Origin: Mangifera indica
Lineage: Eukaryota > Streptophyta > Magnoliopsida > Sapindales > Anacardiaceae
NCBI RefSeq assembly: GCF_011075055.1
Contig: NC_058154.1
Coordinates: 7,757,620 to 7,821,619, forward strand
Reading direction: 5' to 3'
DNA length: 64,000 bases
The notes under the pieces were generated by a model. The model was given only the letters and a program-made list of their open reading frames with translations. It was not told where the DNA came from and made no database searches. The position numbers and the translations under genes are program-made. This document shows positions 23,806 to 36,459 of the stretch, piece after piece. Position 1 is the first letter of the stretch, and the number at the start of each line of letters is the position of its first letter.

Positions 23806-23946
23806 ATACACAATTTTAAAAAACAAATAATATGTTATAATATAATTAGATGTTATTTTAACTTTAATTTAAAATCATTTAATTACATAATGAAACATAA
23901 TCCGTATACTCAAATTATATACCAAAAATGTATAAATATAGTTTTA
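23800..23946. mobile_element. Small AT-rich MITE family, copy at 23.8 kb
   Basis: Carries the ATAATTAGATGTTATTTTAA / AAAATCATTTAATTACATAA central pair and ends AATATAGTTTTATTGT, as in the copy at 16923. Confidence 0.6.
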
Positions 23947-24447
23947 TTGTATTAGATTATTTGATATTATGCTTTAGTTGGTAATACTGATTAAAATTAA
24001 TGATTTCACCTGATATATATGGAGGTGCACCCCTACACGGAAAAGGCAGCAAATTAAATTGCCGCTTGAAACATACATGATGAAATTTTACGCTATGAAA
24101 ATACCTACTTCATTCCAATCATCCATATAATCGGTGTGCTACCACAGCTTATCATTGGCCATCAGGAACATTAAAAAAAATAAAAAGAGAGAGAGAAGAG
24201 CTTGTCCATGGAAGCAGACTAAACTAAAAGTGAAAATACACTACAAAGTGTTTTTAATTTGCTGAAATACTAAACGCAATGTATTGCCTATTCCAACCAG
24301 AATAGCCTTTTTGAAAACAATATTTAAAACCACCAAATACAATATAGCTTTGGCAAGTCTACAGGAACTCAACTTCATGTTGTTAATGGTTACGACAGGC
24401 GGGGAAAAGAGAATAAGGGTGACAAAAGAGCAGAGAAAATTACCTAC

Positions 24448-27400
24448 CTATGGTCTACGAGGCGGTGAACTGCTGCTGCTGCTATTGCTACTGCTTCTTC
24501 CTCTCAAAGGCCTACAAATAAACCAGCTTTCATCAGTAAAAGAAAATAAAAATACAATTGCATAACAAACTAAATTCAGTTAATTTTAAAGCTACCAATC
24601 ATCAGCTTTATGCAAATTAGGTCTGAGGACAAGTAAATCTTTCTGATAATTGTCAACCCCTGGGCAGAAAATGGGCATGTACAATATTCAAGATAAAACT
24701 ATCAACTAAAACAATAAAGAACAAATGTGTTGGACACTTGTGTCATTTCATCAACATTTCCTTCCATTAATTTAGTGGCGATGTTCTTTAGCAAAAACAC
24801 ACTCCACACAAATTTGAGCCAATCCCACAACTATAACTAAAAACCTTTTCAACCATCCATATCACATCCTCATTGCCAACCCCTCATCTTCAACAAAAAG
24901 AGAACTACATAATAGCATGAAGATTACCCAAATCTAATTGTTTTACAATTAATTCAATTAAAAAACTGGAGCAAAATTATCATTAGTTGCATGACAGTGT
25001 AGACTGAAATACGTTAATAGATATATAACATACAAATATCTTGGTGGGACAAATGATTTCCTAATTTTACATATTGCAAGAGTGAGAAAACTACCTCCTA
25101 GGACTACGACTTCTTGATATCCTTCTGGGTACCTGTTACAGTACAGAGTTGATGATACCAAATATTAGACATCACAGAAGGAAGGATTACCTCAAAACTA
25201 ACACAAGAAATACTAACCTTGCGTGGACTAGGTGATCCAGAGTAGGTTGATGACCGCCCACGTCTTGCAGCTGGTGCTCGGCCTCTTTTAGACAAAAATA
25301 TTAAAAAAAGACATGTTTAGAAGCTTAAGAAAGTGATGAAATTTGTGAAACAAAAACTTAATTAGAATGGGAAAGTTTCACATTGCAACAGGAAACAGCA
25401 AAATGAGGAAACCATAAGTTCAACTGTTTATTACAAAAAATAGACACAACTTATGTTCTTATTGGTTTAGTTAAATAGAATATTGAAACTAGAGCAGTAA
25501 CTGATATATTTCAATGTTACTAATACATTGATCAAATATCTTAAACATGTCAAAATTCTACCAATGGATCTAAATTTCATGCACATTTACAAAGCAAATT
25601 TCATCATTTAGCTGTGGTCCTAAAACCAACGTAAATCATATAAATTCTGTCTGAAACAAAGCACACTGACTGAATCAAGCTGACTAAAAAAAAGTTTAGC
25701 ATGATGAAAGTTCTACTTTTGCAAACCAGTCTAATTTTGTTTGGTTTCAAATTTCGCTTAGAAACTGATCCATGCACATACCTAGAAAGGAATAAAATAA
25801 ACCAAACAAAAATTTATTTATGTTATATTTAATAATGAATGGCATAAGATCATATCTTTTCTTCCTAATAAACTTCCTCCAGTCTTCCTCTTTGATAAAG
25901 TTATCTCTACCATGACATAAAAAAGGATGGATAGAGAAGAGACCATACATATTTTACAACAGTTTCAGAATGGATGTCTCATGATAAAAAGTTGACAAAC
26001 TCCAAAAGAGACTTTAAATTCCCAAAAAAATTAATGGTTACATGTTTTACTATACTAAACTGGAACATGTCTGAAACAAACTGTAATTTAATAAAGAGAA
26101 AGTAGGATATAGTGGGGAAAGGGGGACAGACAAATACACTAACAGATAACATTTAGACAATCAGTTGTTACCTCCGCGGTGAAAGAGATCTTGAACGAGA
26201 GCGAATAGGCCTACGAATAGGAGAGCGACTGCGTCTGCGGAGTGGAGACCTTCTTGGAGGACTACGAGCACGTCTCGGAGAACTGAGTGAAATTTACTTT
26301 GGTTATGAGATAAGAACCAGCAACATGGAAATATAATGCCCAACCATATTGGGAACTAATTCCTTAAATGCTAAAATAACATTTATAATATGCAAGTTTA
26401 GAGTACGAAACTATACAGAATTGATAACGGGGACTTTCCTTTCTCTTGCCCTCATATAAAAGGGAAGAATTGGGTTTCAGTTATACATTGATAATTCTGT
26501 CCTTACTTTCCAAGTTTACAAAAACATAGAAGCTATATCTCCCATGCTATTTGCAATCTTCTTATCCCACTAATCCAAGTAAAAATCAGTACCACATAAT
26601 GGTGGGTGTTAATTGGGTTGGTTAAAGGTTGGACCTAAACCAAATTATTCTGATTACATGTTCGTTTACCCAATTGTGGACCTCAACAATCTGGCAGGTG
26701 GGTGTTAACTGGGTTGGTTAAAGGTTGGATCTAAACCAAATTATTCTGATTACATGTTTGTTTACTCAATTGTGGACCTCACCAATATGGCACACTTTCT
26801 TAACCATTTAAATTTACCAATTTAATGAATAAGCAAATTACCGGCGCCTAGGGGGAAGTGGAGAACGTCTGCGGATTGGACTGCCACGCATCCTCCGGGG
26901 AGAGGCCCTACATGGACAGAAGTTAGTCAAAGGATTTAAAGCCACTCAACACTGAACAAGAAAAAAAGTAAAAAATGTAATTAGTAGCCAACCTTGCAGG
27001 GGATCTATGACGTCTAGGTGGAGGAGATGGAGAACGACCTCTGGGAGGAGAAGCAGGTCTGCGCCTGGGAGGTGTGTCACCTCGGCGATAAGGAGAATCT
27101 ATTCGACGACGAACAGGAGACACTGCATGTCTACGTGGAGGAGAATCTGGCAGTCTTCTAGGAGATCCACCTCTTCTAGGTCCAGGAGATCTCCTTCGAG
27201 GAGAGGGTGGTGGCTTCCGTCGGGGAGAAGCTGATATAAACAGTTGAAAGCTTTTACTAAGGAGGCACCAAATAAATGCCATAAAATAGATTTCAAGAAA
27301 GGTGCATACATTCTCTTGGTCGCTTTGGTCCATCCTTTTCTACATCAGCACCAACATTATCAGTTCTAGAAGCATCTCTTTTAGAAGCAGCAGCAATGGG

Positions 27401-30342
27401 CTTTGCAGGTGGTGAAACTTTTTTGGGCAGAGATAAGGTAAATGTTGCACGAACAACATTCCCATCAATTTGGGCCTGCATTAAGACAATTAAGAACGTC
27501 AATTTCCCAAGATTCTGTATCTCAGGAGCAATTAATTTACTCCCAATTTTTTGTTAACTTACACCATCCATGTATAGTTGTGCCTTTTCAGCATCTGCTC
27601 TTGTCTTGAACTGAACATATCCACTTCCTCTGGGAAGATTAACCTAGGAATGCAAAACAACATCAGAACAGACTAATACATGGATTAACAAGATGAGAAA
27701 GCTTCTACAAACTTACTGCACGGTCCATCACAAGCTCCACATTTACAACTTCACCAAAGTTACCTGCAAAGTGAGAATGAAAACGAAACAAGGCAGAACA
27801 ATCATAACCTAATAAAACAGAAAAAAAAAAAAAAAAATTAGCTTGCAAATTTCTTTGGATTTATAATGAAAGTAGATCCTTCAATGAAGCTCTCGTATTT
27901 GGCAGTAGATGCATAAAACAAGCATATTTAACACATACCAAAGTAAGCAATACAATAATTAATTAACTACCGACTACTTGAGTTAATCCAATATTTATGT
28001 GCAGAGTCTGCTTCAATGTAATGCTTTATGTGCAGCCCAGTCTAAAATTAAATTATGATGTAAGGAAAGGTAACTCTTGTAACTGCGACCATTGCAGTAC
28101 AATGACAAAAAACCACCCTGAAACACCTCAAGCATTCAATCTGCCAGTCTTATTAGGACACCTTTCTTAATCTAATATGAAAATTTACTTCCAGAACATA
28201 CCCACCCCCAACTGACACAGACACGCCCCACAGTGTGAATTAAACCTAATTAAATTTATAAAAAAAAAAAAAAGTGCAGGGGGCTTCTTGTTTTAGGTGA
28301 ATTCTGAGGACCAAGTGAATACATGAACAACCACTTGCCTCTAATTACATAGACCAAAATTATGCCAAGCAGTTGCAAAATACAAATAGGAAGCTTTAAA
28401 AAGTGCAAGACACAAACATTTGATGGGGCAACAACTGTATACATTTGTCACATCTAAGCAAGCAAAGCAGGAGAATGCCCATTCCAAAGCACAGAAAGTC
28501 TAATCTCTAATGTAATATTAAGAATCATTCAGGTCAGAAAAAAAGTTTCTGATTCAAAATGTAGTTTCCAAGCACATAGACTTAAGTTTAAATCACAGAA
28601 ACACAGCAGCTTAAACAAAATATGGTAGAGCAACTAAGAAAAGTGAAATAATTAACGTCCACCAAAATACCAAAAGAGCAGCACAAAACTGAAAGAGCAG
28701 TGATAACATACTGAATATCTCCCTTAAATGGCCTTCATTGACATTCCTGCTAAGTGAGTCGATGTAGAGAACAAGAGAGTCATTTTCAGACACTTTCCTG
28801 AAATCAATTAAAAAGTACACATAAAATGTTGAAAATGGAAGTCCAGAATTTTTTTTAGATGAAAGACACCTGAGCGACAACCTGATAGTCAAAGCATGCT
28901 GAACTAACACTAAGGAGAATAATATGAAATAGCAAAATTAGAGCAATCGGTTTATTAAAAAACTACAGACTCTGGAGATGTATAATCTACTAAAAGAAAA
29001 ACATTTAAACAACAATTGCTGGTGTATGCTTAGTGAAATTCGAACTGGCAGAAACAAGAAATGCATTTCAATCAATTGCTTAAGAGTGTCTGGTTAGGAT
29101 CTGAAAGTGAACCTCTTGCTTCCCAAGCAAACCCAAAAATTGACAGCACATTTAGAAAGTAATTATCTAGGAGCAAAAGTAGAAAACAAAAAATTTAAAA
29201 AAAAAAAAAAGGTTTTAACCAAAACAAAAATATAAAATTAAAAAGTCTAATATTTTCAGAAGCAAAACTTTTAATTATCACCTAACCTACCATAAAAATA
29301 TAGACTTTCAAATGTAACTATTACAGAGTCTCAACATATAAAAACTAGAATGTTATAATTAGACAACTACCAAAAATGTTTAACAGTGTAAAAATTTCTT
29401 CTCTATAATATAAAGTTTGGAAGAAAGCCAAGCAAAACAGCTTTCTCAACATCTACATAGCCTGCCAACCCTCATAAACCTTAAACTATTCCCAAGTCCT
29501 GAATCACATGAAGACATGAAAAAGTAGAACCACGAATGACATAACTAGGTGTGAATGTTTCAATTTCAATAAAACAAAGATGTTTAAACATTAAGTTTTA
29601 CCTTGGGGGTGGAGAAGCTCTTTTAGATGGAGGCTGTGGAGAACGACCCTGCCTAGCTCCTACAGCAGGACTGTGGCAACACAAGTATTTAAAAGGTAAG
29701 TCCAACCATCAAATGAGAACACAATTATATTATACCTTACAATTCTAAATTTCAATTACTAAACCGTTTATTCAATTTTTTAAAATTTAAGACTACAAAT
29801 TAGAATGTAACGCTAACAGTTTCTTGTAACGTTTTGTATTACAAACATCTAGTCTAACTTGTTTAGTACCTTGTAAAAAACATAGAATTATTTCCCTAAA
29901 ACCCATCGTTGAAATAAAGGTCCCAATAATATAGCAATTATTTGAATTTTAAATTAAGAAAAAAGGAATATGATATAAAATCTTGAAAAATACCACAAGA
30001 AAGATAATTTTGCCTCTAATTACGGAAAAGCAGTACAAAAGACAACCAATAAAGAGCAAAATGGTAAAGGCACCTCTTCTTACGCTGGGGCGGAGGACTG
30101 CGGCTACGAGAGCTGCGGCTACGCGAAGGAGAGGAAGAGGAAGAGAGGGATCGGGAACGAGATCGCGAGCGAGAAGGGGATCTAGAGCGGGAGGAGTGAG
30201 AAGGGGAGCTGGTGCGGGAGGAACCGGAGATGGAGCGTGAACGTGAACGTGAGCGAGATGATGAGCCGGAGCCTGAGCGTCCCGGTTGCGAGCGGCGGCC
30301 TCGGGAAGGTGGCGAGGGACGGCCTCGTGTCGGGTTCGCCAT
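24448..30342 (-). CDS. SR45: Serine/arginine-rich splicing factor SR45 (RNPS1-like)
   Basis: Twelve coding exons join in frame to 433 residues: 30342-30074, 29670-29602, 28797-28712, 27763-27717, 27643-27563, 27475-27310, 27230-26993, 26907-26842, 26282-26172, 25284-25218, 25132-25095 and 24511-24448. All introns are GT-AG. The layout is that of SR45: an N-terminal RS domain (residues 1-110), one RRM (about 115-195) with RNP2-like LVLYIDSL and RNP1-like GSGYVQFK, and then a long C-terminal RS domain with repeated SPRRR, SPPRR and RRRSP blocks. The end is PLRGRSSSNSSSSSSPPRRP. SR45 is a nuclear splicing and exon-junction-complex protein that helps recruit U1 and U2 factors and affects flowering and stress responses in Arabidopsis. 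The 21-nt alternative acceptor that separates the two Arabidopsis isoforms at the start of exon 7 is not obvious here. Small RS exons and long AT-rich introns invite alternative splicing. A telo-box lies in the leader. Confidence 0.96.
26601..26792. repeat. 96-bp tandem duplication inside an SR45 intron
   Basis: Units start at 26601 and 26697 with GGTGGGTGTTAA, and both contain GGTTGGTTAAAGGTTGGA and CAATTGTGGACCTCA. They differ at a handful of positions. The repeat lies in the intron between coding exons 8 and 9. Confidence 0.9.
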
Positions 30343-30460
30343 GCGAGGAGTTGAGAGAGGAAACCCTAGATAACCCCTCGCTTCGGTGAATAAAGGAGAA
30401 ATGGAAAGGAAGAATAGTAATCCTTAAGCTCTGGCAAATAATAGCGCGATGGGCCTTGTT
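30343..30460 (-). promoter_or_regulatory. SR45 leader with telo-box
   Basis: AAACCCTAGA occurs on the plus strand at 30361-30370, about 20 bp upstream of the start codon, so the minus-strand mRNA would carry TCTAGGGTTT. No TATA box was assigned. Confidence 0.45.
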
Positions 30461-30498
30461 GGGCCGAATCTATTTATACATGTCAGATTTTTTTATGT

Positions 30499-31370
30499 AG
30501 TTTTTAATAGGAGTGTGCATACTTATATAAATCAAATCGAATCGAATTATTTAAAAATTACTTTTTAATTTGATTTAATTAGTAAAATAGTTTGCTTTTA
30601 GTTAAAAATTTGTAAAAATATATTTTTCAGTTTGGGTTGCTGTTTGAACCAGTTTTAAACCAAACTAAATGATAAATCGTATTTTTTTTAAATATATATA
30701 TATAATTATATTTGACAGAATTTTTCAATAAGTAATTAAGTATATAATTTATTTTTTAATATTAATTTTGTTATTTTCTTTACATGTATATTGTATATAT
30801 TTTTATATTTATTTTACATGTTTATATTATGTTTTATAAAACTATAATTTTATTAAATAATATATATATTTTGAAATAAATTATTTTAAAATGTTTAAAT
30901 CATGGTTGTCAAATCGTATATCATATCGTGTATTAAAAACCTAATTTTTTATATCATGTATCATATCATATGATATGTCTCTTCAAAAATATAATAATTA
31001 AATATTAATAAAATAATAAAAATTATAACTGACACATTTTTATTTGAATAAAATATTACAAACATTTTTAACATTTTAAAAATTTTCATATATACTTCTA
31101 TTGCACCATCACTTTCTCTAAAAAAGTATATCATTTCGTATAGATGATATATATCATATTATATGAAACATTTATTGTATTATATTAATTTAATATACTT
31201 TCTGATACGTATCATTTTTTACGTATATCATATCATAAAATATTAATAACTATAATTCAAACAGTAATCTAAATCAAATTCTTTTAGTTTGATTTCATTT
31301 AAAACCTAAAATAGTTTGGTTTACTCTCTCAAACTACACAAAACTGGAATGTGCACACCCCTAGTTTTTA
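30499..31370. mobile_element. hAT-like MITE with 8-bp target duplication and nested insert
   Basis: The 856-bp element at 30507-31362 is flanked by the exact 8-bp repeat AGTTTTTA (30499-30506 and 31363-31370). Ends are ATAGGAGTGTGCATA and ATGTGCACACCCCT, an imperfect inverted pair; the TAGGGGTGTGCA form is typical of plant hAT MITEs. The outer bodies carry paired ATTTAATT/AAACCAAACT words. The middle (about 30900-31256) consists of repeated TATCATATCGTAT-like words and appears to be a second, nested element. No transposase is encoded. Confidence 0.75.
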
Positions 31371-33329
31371 GATTTAATCAAAGAAAATTAAATAAAATAA
31401 CAACAATTCATGGACCTAAACCAAATTAAATTATTTTTTGGGTGTTAAAAGGAGTTCACCAAAATTACCTTTGACATCCTCAGTATAAACTAACCTTGCA
31501 TTAACAAAAGAGCATCACATTCACATCTTATTAAACTTTAAATTTTCACATTTTCACTCCCTCATCATATTAAGATTATTTGACAATTATAACTATTTGA
31601 GGGTAAACTAACATTTACCATATAGATGATAATTATAATTTTACCAATTGGAGTGTAAATTGATATTTACTAAATTTTGTACCGAATTTATCAAAAACAC
31701 ATTTTGTACTTTTAATTATAATACTTGTTTTATTTAAAAAAAATGGCGAAATTTTGAAACCTATGTGTCAAAATATGAATGTGCCCCAAAATGAAAAAGA
31801 GCATAAGACCACCTAAATTGAAAACTATCAAAAAAAACCTCAAATAAGAAAATATCGAAAAATCCCCACCATCTGGATCACATATAGCAAATAACACACG
31901 TGTGTTGGAAAATAGCCAAATACCCCTCGTTATGTGTGCCCTAAACCTCCCACCATGTGGCCTACATGGTTTGAAAAATAAAAAATACACCCTCATTTCT
32001 AGCACAATCCACCACTTATGATTTGCATGATAACAACAAATTACTCATGGTAATCAAATCATCTTAAATCTACCATTTTTAAACCTGTTTTCATCACCAA
32101 TCAATTATACACCTATTATACAAATTTATTAATAAATTTTATCAAAATCATGAAAGATTTAAGTTATTTCACAAAAAGAAAAAATCAATCAAAAAAACCA
32201 CAACAAAAAACACGTTAAATTCATACCAAAATGTTTACATCACTATGCTATTAGCTATTAAACATAATAAAAAATGATTTACTAACATTTTTTTAACCAT
32301 TTTCGTCACTAAAAAATGAGTGGAATCACCAAATCTTGAGTTCGGTAAACAGGGGATGCACGATGGGTGTGAGAATGTGGGGTGAGAATATGAGATTTCA
32401 AAGTTGAAAATAAATTTAAGACTAATTTATATATGGACATTTTCGTTAAAGTATAAAATATTGCTCAAATACATTTAACACCTAAAAAGTTAGTTAATTA
32501 TATTTAGATTAAGTTAATTATGATTAATTTAATTAATTTCCTCTTAATGACCTTTATTCTTGAATACATAACAAAAAAATTCTCATAATTTTTTTAAATA
32601 ATAAAGAATTTCTTATAGTAAAATTGAAGAATTATTAGAATTAAAAGTATTTATAAAGTAAAAATAAATATTTGTGTGGATGTCCTCCTTTTAACTCTTA
32701 AAACTTATTGATAAGGATGTACTCCTAGTTTAAAAACTTGAGAGGAAATTTTTTAATCTTTACCCGGGTTTTTAATAATTTTCTAATAAAATTGCCCTTA
32801 TTAATAAATGTAAACTCATATAAACACTTCTTTTATGGATTTGTTTAAAAATTGATTTATTTAATGATTCGAAGAGAAAAAATATAAATTTTGATATGTG
32901 AAAGTAGTTTTAATTCGATGATTAGTAAAAACTTGTCTTCAACACTTTAAACTCATTCACTCATTCTTCGTAACGGTACTTTCTTCTAATAATATTTATG
33001 TAGATAAGTGGTTAATGTCGATTGTTCAAATTAATATTTAAATAAGAATTTTGAAAATTGAAGGATTTTTCGTTATTTTTACAAAACCTAGAATTGCATG
33101 TTGGGCAAATTTGATTGAATTTGGCCATTATAACAACCCAAAGTTAATGATGACAAAAAATTATCAAAGTAAACCAGAGCCAACAAATAGGAGGTATCAG
33201 ACACTTTCCATACATATAGGGAGTATCATAATTTTATAAAGGATAATTGTATATTATATGTAAAAGGTATCAACCAGAGAAAATTATATTATCTTAGATA
33301 CCCCAACCAAAAAGTGTTTGATACTTAAA
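31371..33329. other. AT-rich intergenic DNA
   Basis: No gene recognised. The stretch 31740-32030, with a GGCCTACATGG/CCACACGTGTG-like middle and a minus-strand frame, has no domain. Repeated small A/T words suggest further decayed MITEs. Confidence 0.45.
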
Positions 33330-34562
33330 GGGCTTTTGCATTCTCGACACTATGAGTTTGTGGTTGTATCTTTCAAATTGACTAATGTACTAGAAGTTTA
33401 GTGTGCTATAACTTCATTGTGATTGCCTAAATAACTTCATTGTGATTTTTATAAATGACATTTTAGTATGCTATAAGACTTAGAGGAGCATGTGTAGCAT
33501 TTAAGGATTGTGTTGAAGAGGTTGAAAGATATACAGTTGTTTGCTAAGTTTTCTAAATGTGAGCTCTAATTGGATCAAGTAGCATTTCTTATGCACGCAG
33601 TTTTAGCAAATGGTATTTTAGTAGACTTGAACAAGATAAAAACTGTTTAAAATGACATTGGTCGAAGACAATTAAGGAGGTATGAAGTTTCTTTGGATAG
33701 ACAAGGTACCATAGACAGTTTATGGAGGGTTTTACCAGATTAGCCCAATCGTCGACAACTTTGACTAAGAAAAATACTTCATTTAAATGGTTTGACTTTT
33801 ATGAGGGGAGATTCTAGAAGCTAGAAAGAAGTTTGACATTGGCTTTGATTTTGGCATTGCCAATGGAAGGTGGTCATTATAACTTATATACAAATGCTTT
33901 TCATCATGGGTTAGAAGTCTTGTTGATGCAGAGATATAAGGTGATTGCATACGCCTCTCATGGTGAAAGATTATGAGATCTTATACTTGAGAGGTGATCT
34001 GGAGTTGACAATTGTGGTTTTTGCTTTAAAAATATGATGATATTACTTGTATGAAGTCAAGAGTAATATATACATAGATTGCACAAGTTTAAGATACTTT
34101 TTCACTCATAAGGAATTAAATATGAGATAACGGATGTGGTTAGAGTTAGTAAAAAACTATGACTATGAAATCAAATACTACCTAAATAAGGTCAACGAAG
34201 TTGCAAATACCTTGAGTAGGAAAGTTTCATTGTCCCAAGTTACTACTCATTAGGAGTTACAATAGGAGATCTTTAGAGAGCATATCATGGTTACAAGGTT
34301 GTTGCTTGAATTAGAGATCAGGTCTACATTGTTGGATAAAATCTTTGATAGGCAAGTTATGGATGATTGGTGTATTCAAATGTGTTAGAGAGTTGCTAAG
34401 GGTACCATAACTAAATTTTATGTTATAGACGACATCTTCAAGCTTAGAAGTCGAGTATGTGTTCCCTAAATGATGGACTAAGGATTAAAATTCTCTCAGA
34501 GACTCACAGTTCCTTATATAATGTCTATTCTAAAATAGTAAAAATGAACTAGGATATGATTT
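33330..34562 (+). pseudogene. Ty3/gypsy pol relic (RT C-terminus, RNase H, integrase start)
   Basis: Reading left to right with several frame changes, recognisable blocks follow in the pol order. They are RHYEFVVVSF (33350), FINDILVCYKT at the RT active-site region (33450; the normal F-I-D-D reads F-I-N-D), LFAKFSKCEL (33540) and an RNase H region with YNLYTNAFHHGLEVLL and IAYASHGER (33880-33970). FFTHKELNMR, WLELVKNYDYEIKYY and VANTLSRK (34100-34225) come next, then an integrase zinc-region start ending near 34560. Many stops are present, mostly at expected tryptophan, glutamine or arginine codons. It is a dead insertion, lying between SR45 and the NAL1-like gene, and of a different age and orientation from the element at the window start. 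Confidence 0.85.
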
Positions 34563-35109
34563 GTGAATTTTCAAACATGTTTAACTATTAAATTATCATG
34601 TTTAAAATATTTAAATTTAATTTATATAAGAATTATTTTTAAAATATTTTACAAAATTATGCAATAATAAATTTACAATTTTTCTCTTATATCGTTAGTT
34701 TTTTGTGAAAAAGTGGGACGCACAGTGGTTTTCGCCAAACTTTTGGTGCGAACAGTGATTTACTCTTTTTTTTGGTTGCGTTTTAATCTTGACTGCTTAA
34801 AAATGAAGCGCTCACCTCACTATCATTCACTGAATTTAATAAAGGTATATTGAATTTCATGCTCTACAGTATTTACATTTGTGGATCAATCTCAATCATC
34901 AATCAAATCAAACGGTCTCACACTAATCAGGCATCATTATGAAGCCAACCCAACAAAAGTCCAACATCATGCTGCACAGGTCTGGACATATGCCCGTCCA
35001 CACCCTACCCACTTCCCACCATCTCCTAATTCCTTCAAAAAAACAAAACATTAAATTCTCTTGTAAAATTTATTGAGTTTCAAAAATAAAATAATAATAA
35101 TAATAATAA
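34563..35109. other. Intergenic DNA with possible LTR fragment
   Basis: A CACAGTGG...GTGCGAACAGTGA stretch (34720-34760) resembles LTR sequence of plant gypsy elements. An (ATA)n run sits near 35095-35108. No gene. Confidence 0.35.
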
Positions 35110-35250
35110 ATTATACGTTTATAAATTTAATATATAATTTAGATATATAAATGGTATATTATAATATAATTAGATAATTTTAAATTAAATTCAATTACAT
35201 ATTGATATATCTATTTATCTAAATTATATATAAAAAATATATACACATAA
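35110..35250. mobile_element. Small AT-rich MITE family, copy at 35.1 kb
   Basis: Core TATAATTAGATAATTTTAAA and right end ATACACATAATATTATT match the family. Confidence 0.65.
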
Positions 35251-35317
35251 TATTATTAAAAAAAAATCTTTTTATCCGTTATTATTAATAAGCTATTGTT
35301 TATAAATGTGAATTTTA

Positions 35318-35475
35318 TCAATAATAAAATTATATATAGTTATTTTGCATATATAAATAAACACACATTTAATATATATTATTATATAATTAGATAATTT
35401 TGAATTAAAGATAAAATAATATTTGATCATATAATGATACGAATAAATATATACTCAAAATAGATATACATAATA
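35318..35475. mobile_element. Small AT-rich MITE family, copy at 35.3 kb
   Basis: Core TATAATTAGATAATTTTGAA followed by AAAGATAAAATAATATTTGA, with right end TATACATAATATTACTC. Confidence 0.7.
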
Positions 35476-35575
35476 TTACTCTTTTAAATAATAAATATTC
35501 CATTTATAGTTAAATACAATTCTATAAATATTTATCAAATTATAATTTACGTGTAAAACTTTGAGATTTTTGCTT

Positions 35576-36442
35576 GGTTAAAAGACTTTGTTTTAAAATT
35601 CAAAGTAACCCTTACTAATTTTTAAAAACTTAATTATCCACCCTATCTCTTAGTTCCACGGTTATAGTTAGAAGTAAAATCGTTATTTAAAATTTTTTAT
35701 TTAAATAAAAAATTAATTTTTTTAACCTCTTAGTTTTAAAAATCAATATTTTCACCCTCAAACTTTGAAACATTCATTTATACCCCAAATTTTAAATAAA
35801 CAACCACTTCCTCAAATTTTGAAATATTGTATTTACATCCCAAAAATTTCATTCCATCTTTTTGATAGCCGTTCTTTTCGATGTTTTTCTTCGGCGACAT
35901 CTCCCCTCTCTCTATAGTGATTTTTCAGTGCGAAAACCACAAAAAGTTTGATCAAAATGATTAGATTTTTTTACACAGATTTGTGCAAAAATTGCATAGA
36001 TCCGTGTGACAATCTGTGCATCGATGATGCATAGATCTGTTGGACGACATCGCATAAACATGGTTGTCATCCATATGATGTCGTTTAATTGATTTGTGCA
36101 TTGTCAACGCATAGATCGTCACATAAATCTGTGTAAAAAATCTGACTATTTCGATGGTCTTTGCACTAAGAAACCACCATAGAGGGAGAAGAGATGTCAT
36201 CAAAGAGGAACGCAGGAAAAAAGGGTTATCAAAAAGATGAAATGAAGTTTTTGGCAATGTTTCAAAGTTTAAATTAGGAGAAAATTGTTAGTTTAAAAAA
36301 TTAAAGGAGAAAAAAATTAAAATTTCTTTGTTTAAATAAAAATATTTAAATAATAATTTTACTTTTAAGTGTAATAGCCAAAATTAGTAGAGGTCACTGG
36401 GAATTTCACTATACCTTGGGTGCGAATTAATCATTTGGCCTA
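35576..36442. mobile_element. Second fold-back element (GGCC-ended, about 870 bp)
   Basis: The right terminus CATTTGGCC (to 36442) and left terminus GGTTAAAAGACTTTG match the ends of the element at 15658. The arms pair over most of the length: CCTTACTAATTTT with AAAATTAGTAGAGG, CCATCTTTTTGATA with TATCAAAAAGATG, and AGATTTTTTTACACAGATTT with its reverse near 36130. The middle is a set of short GCATAGATC/GATCTATGC-type words. Clear target duplications were not found. No protein is encoded. Confidence 0.7.
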
Positions 36443-36459
36443 ATTTAATCTATCAAACT

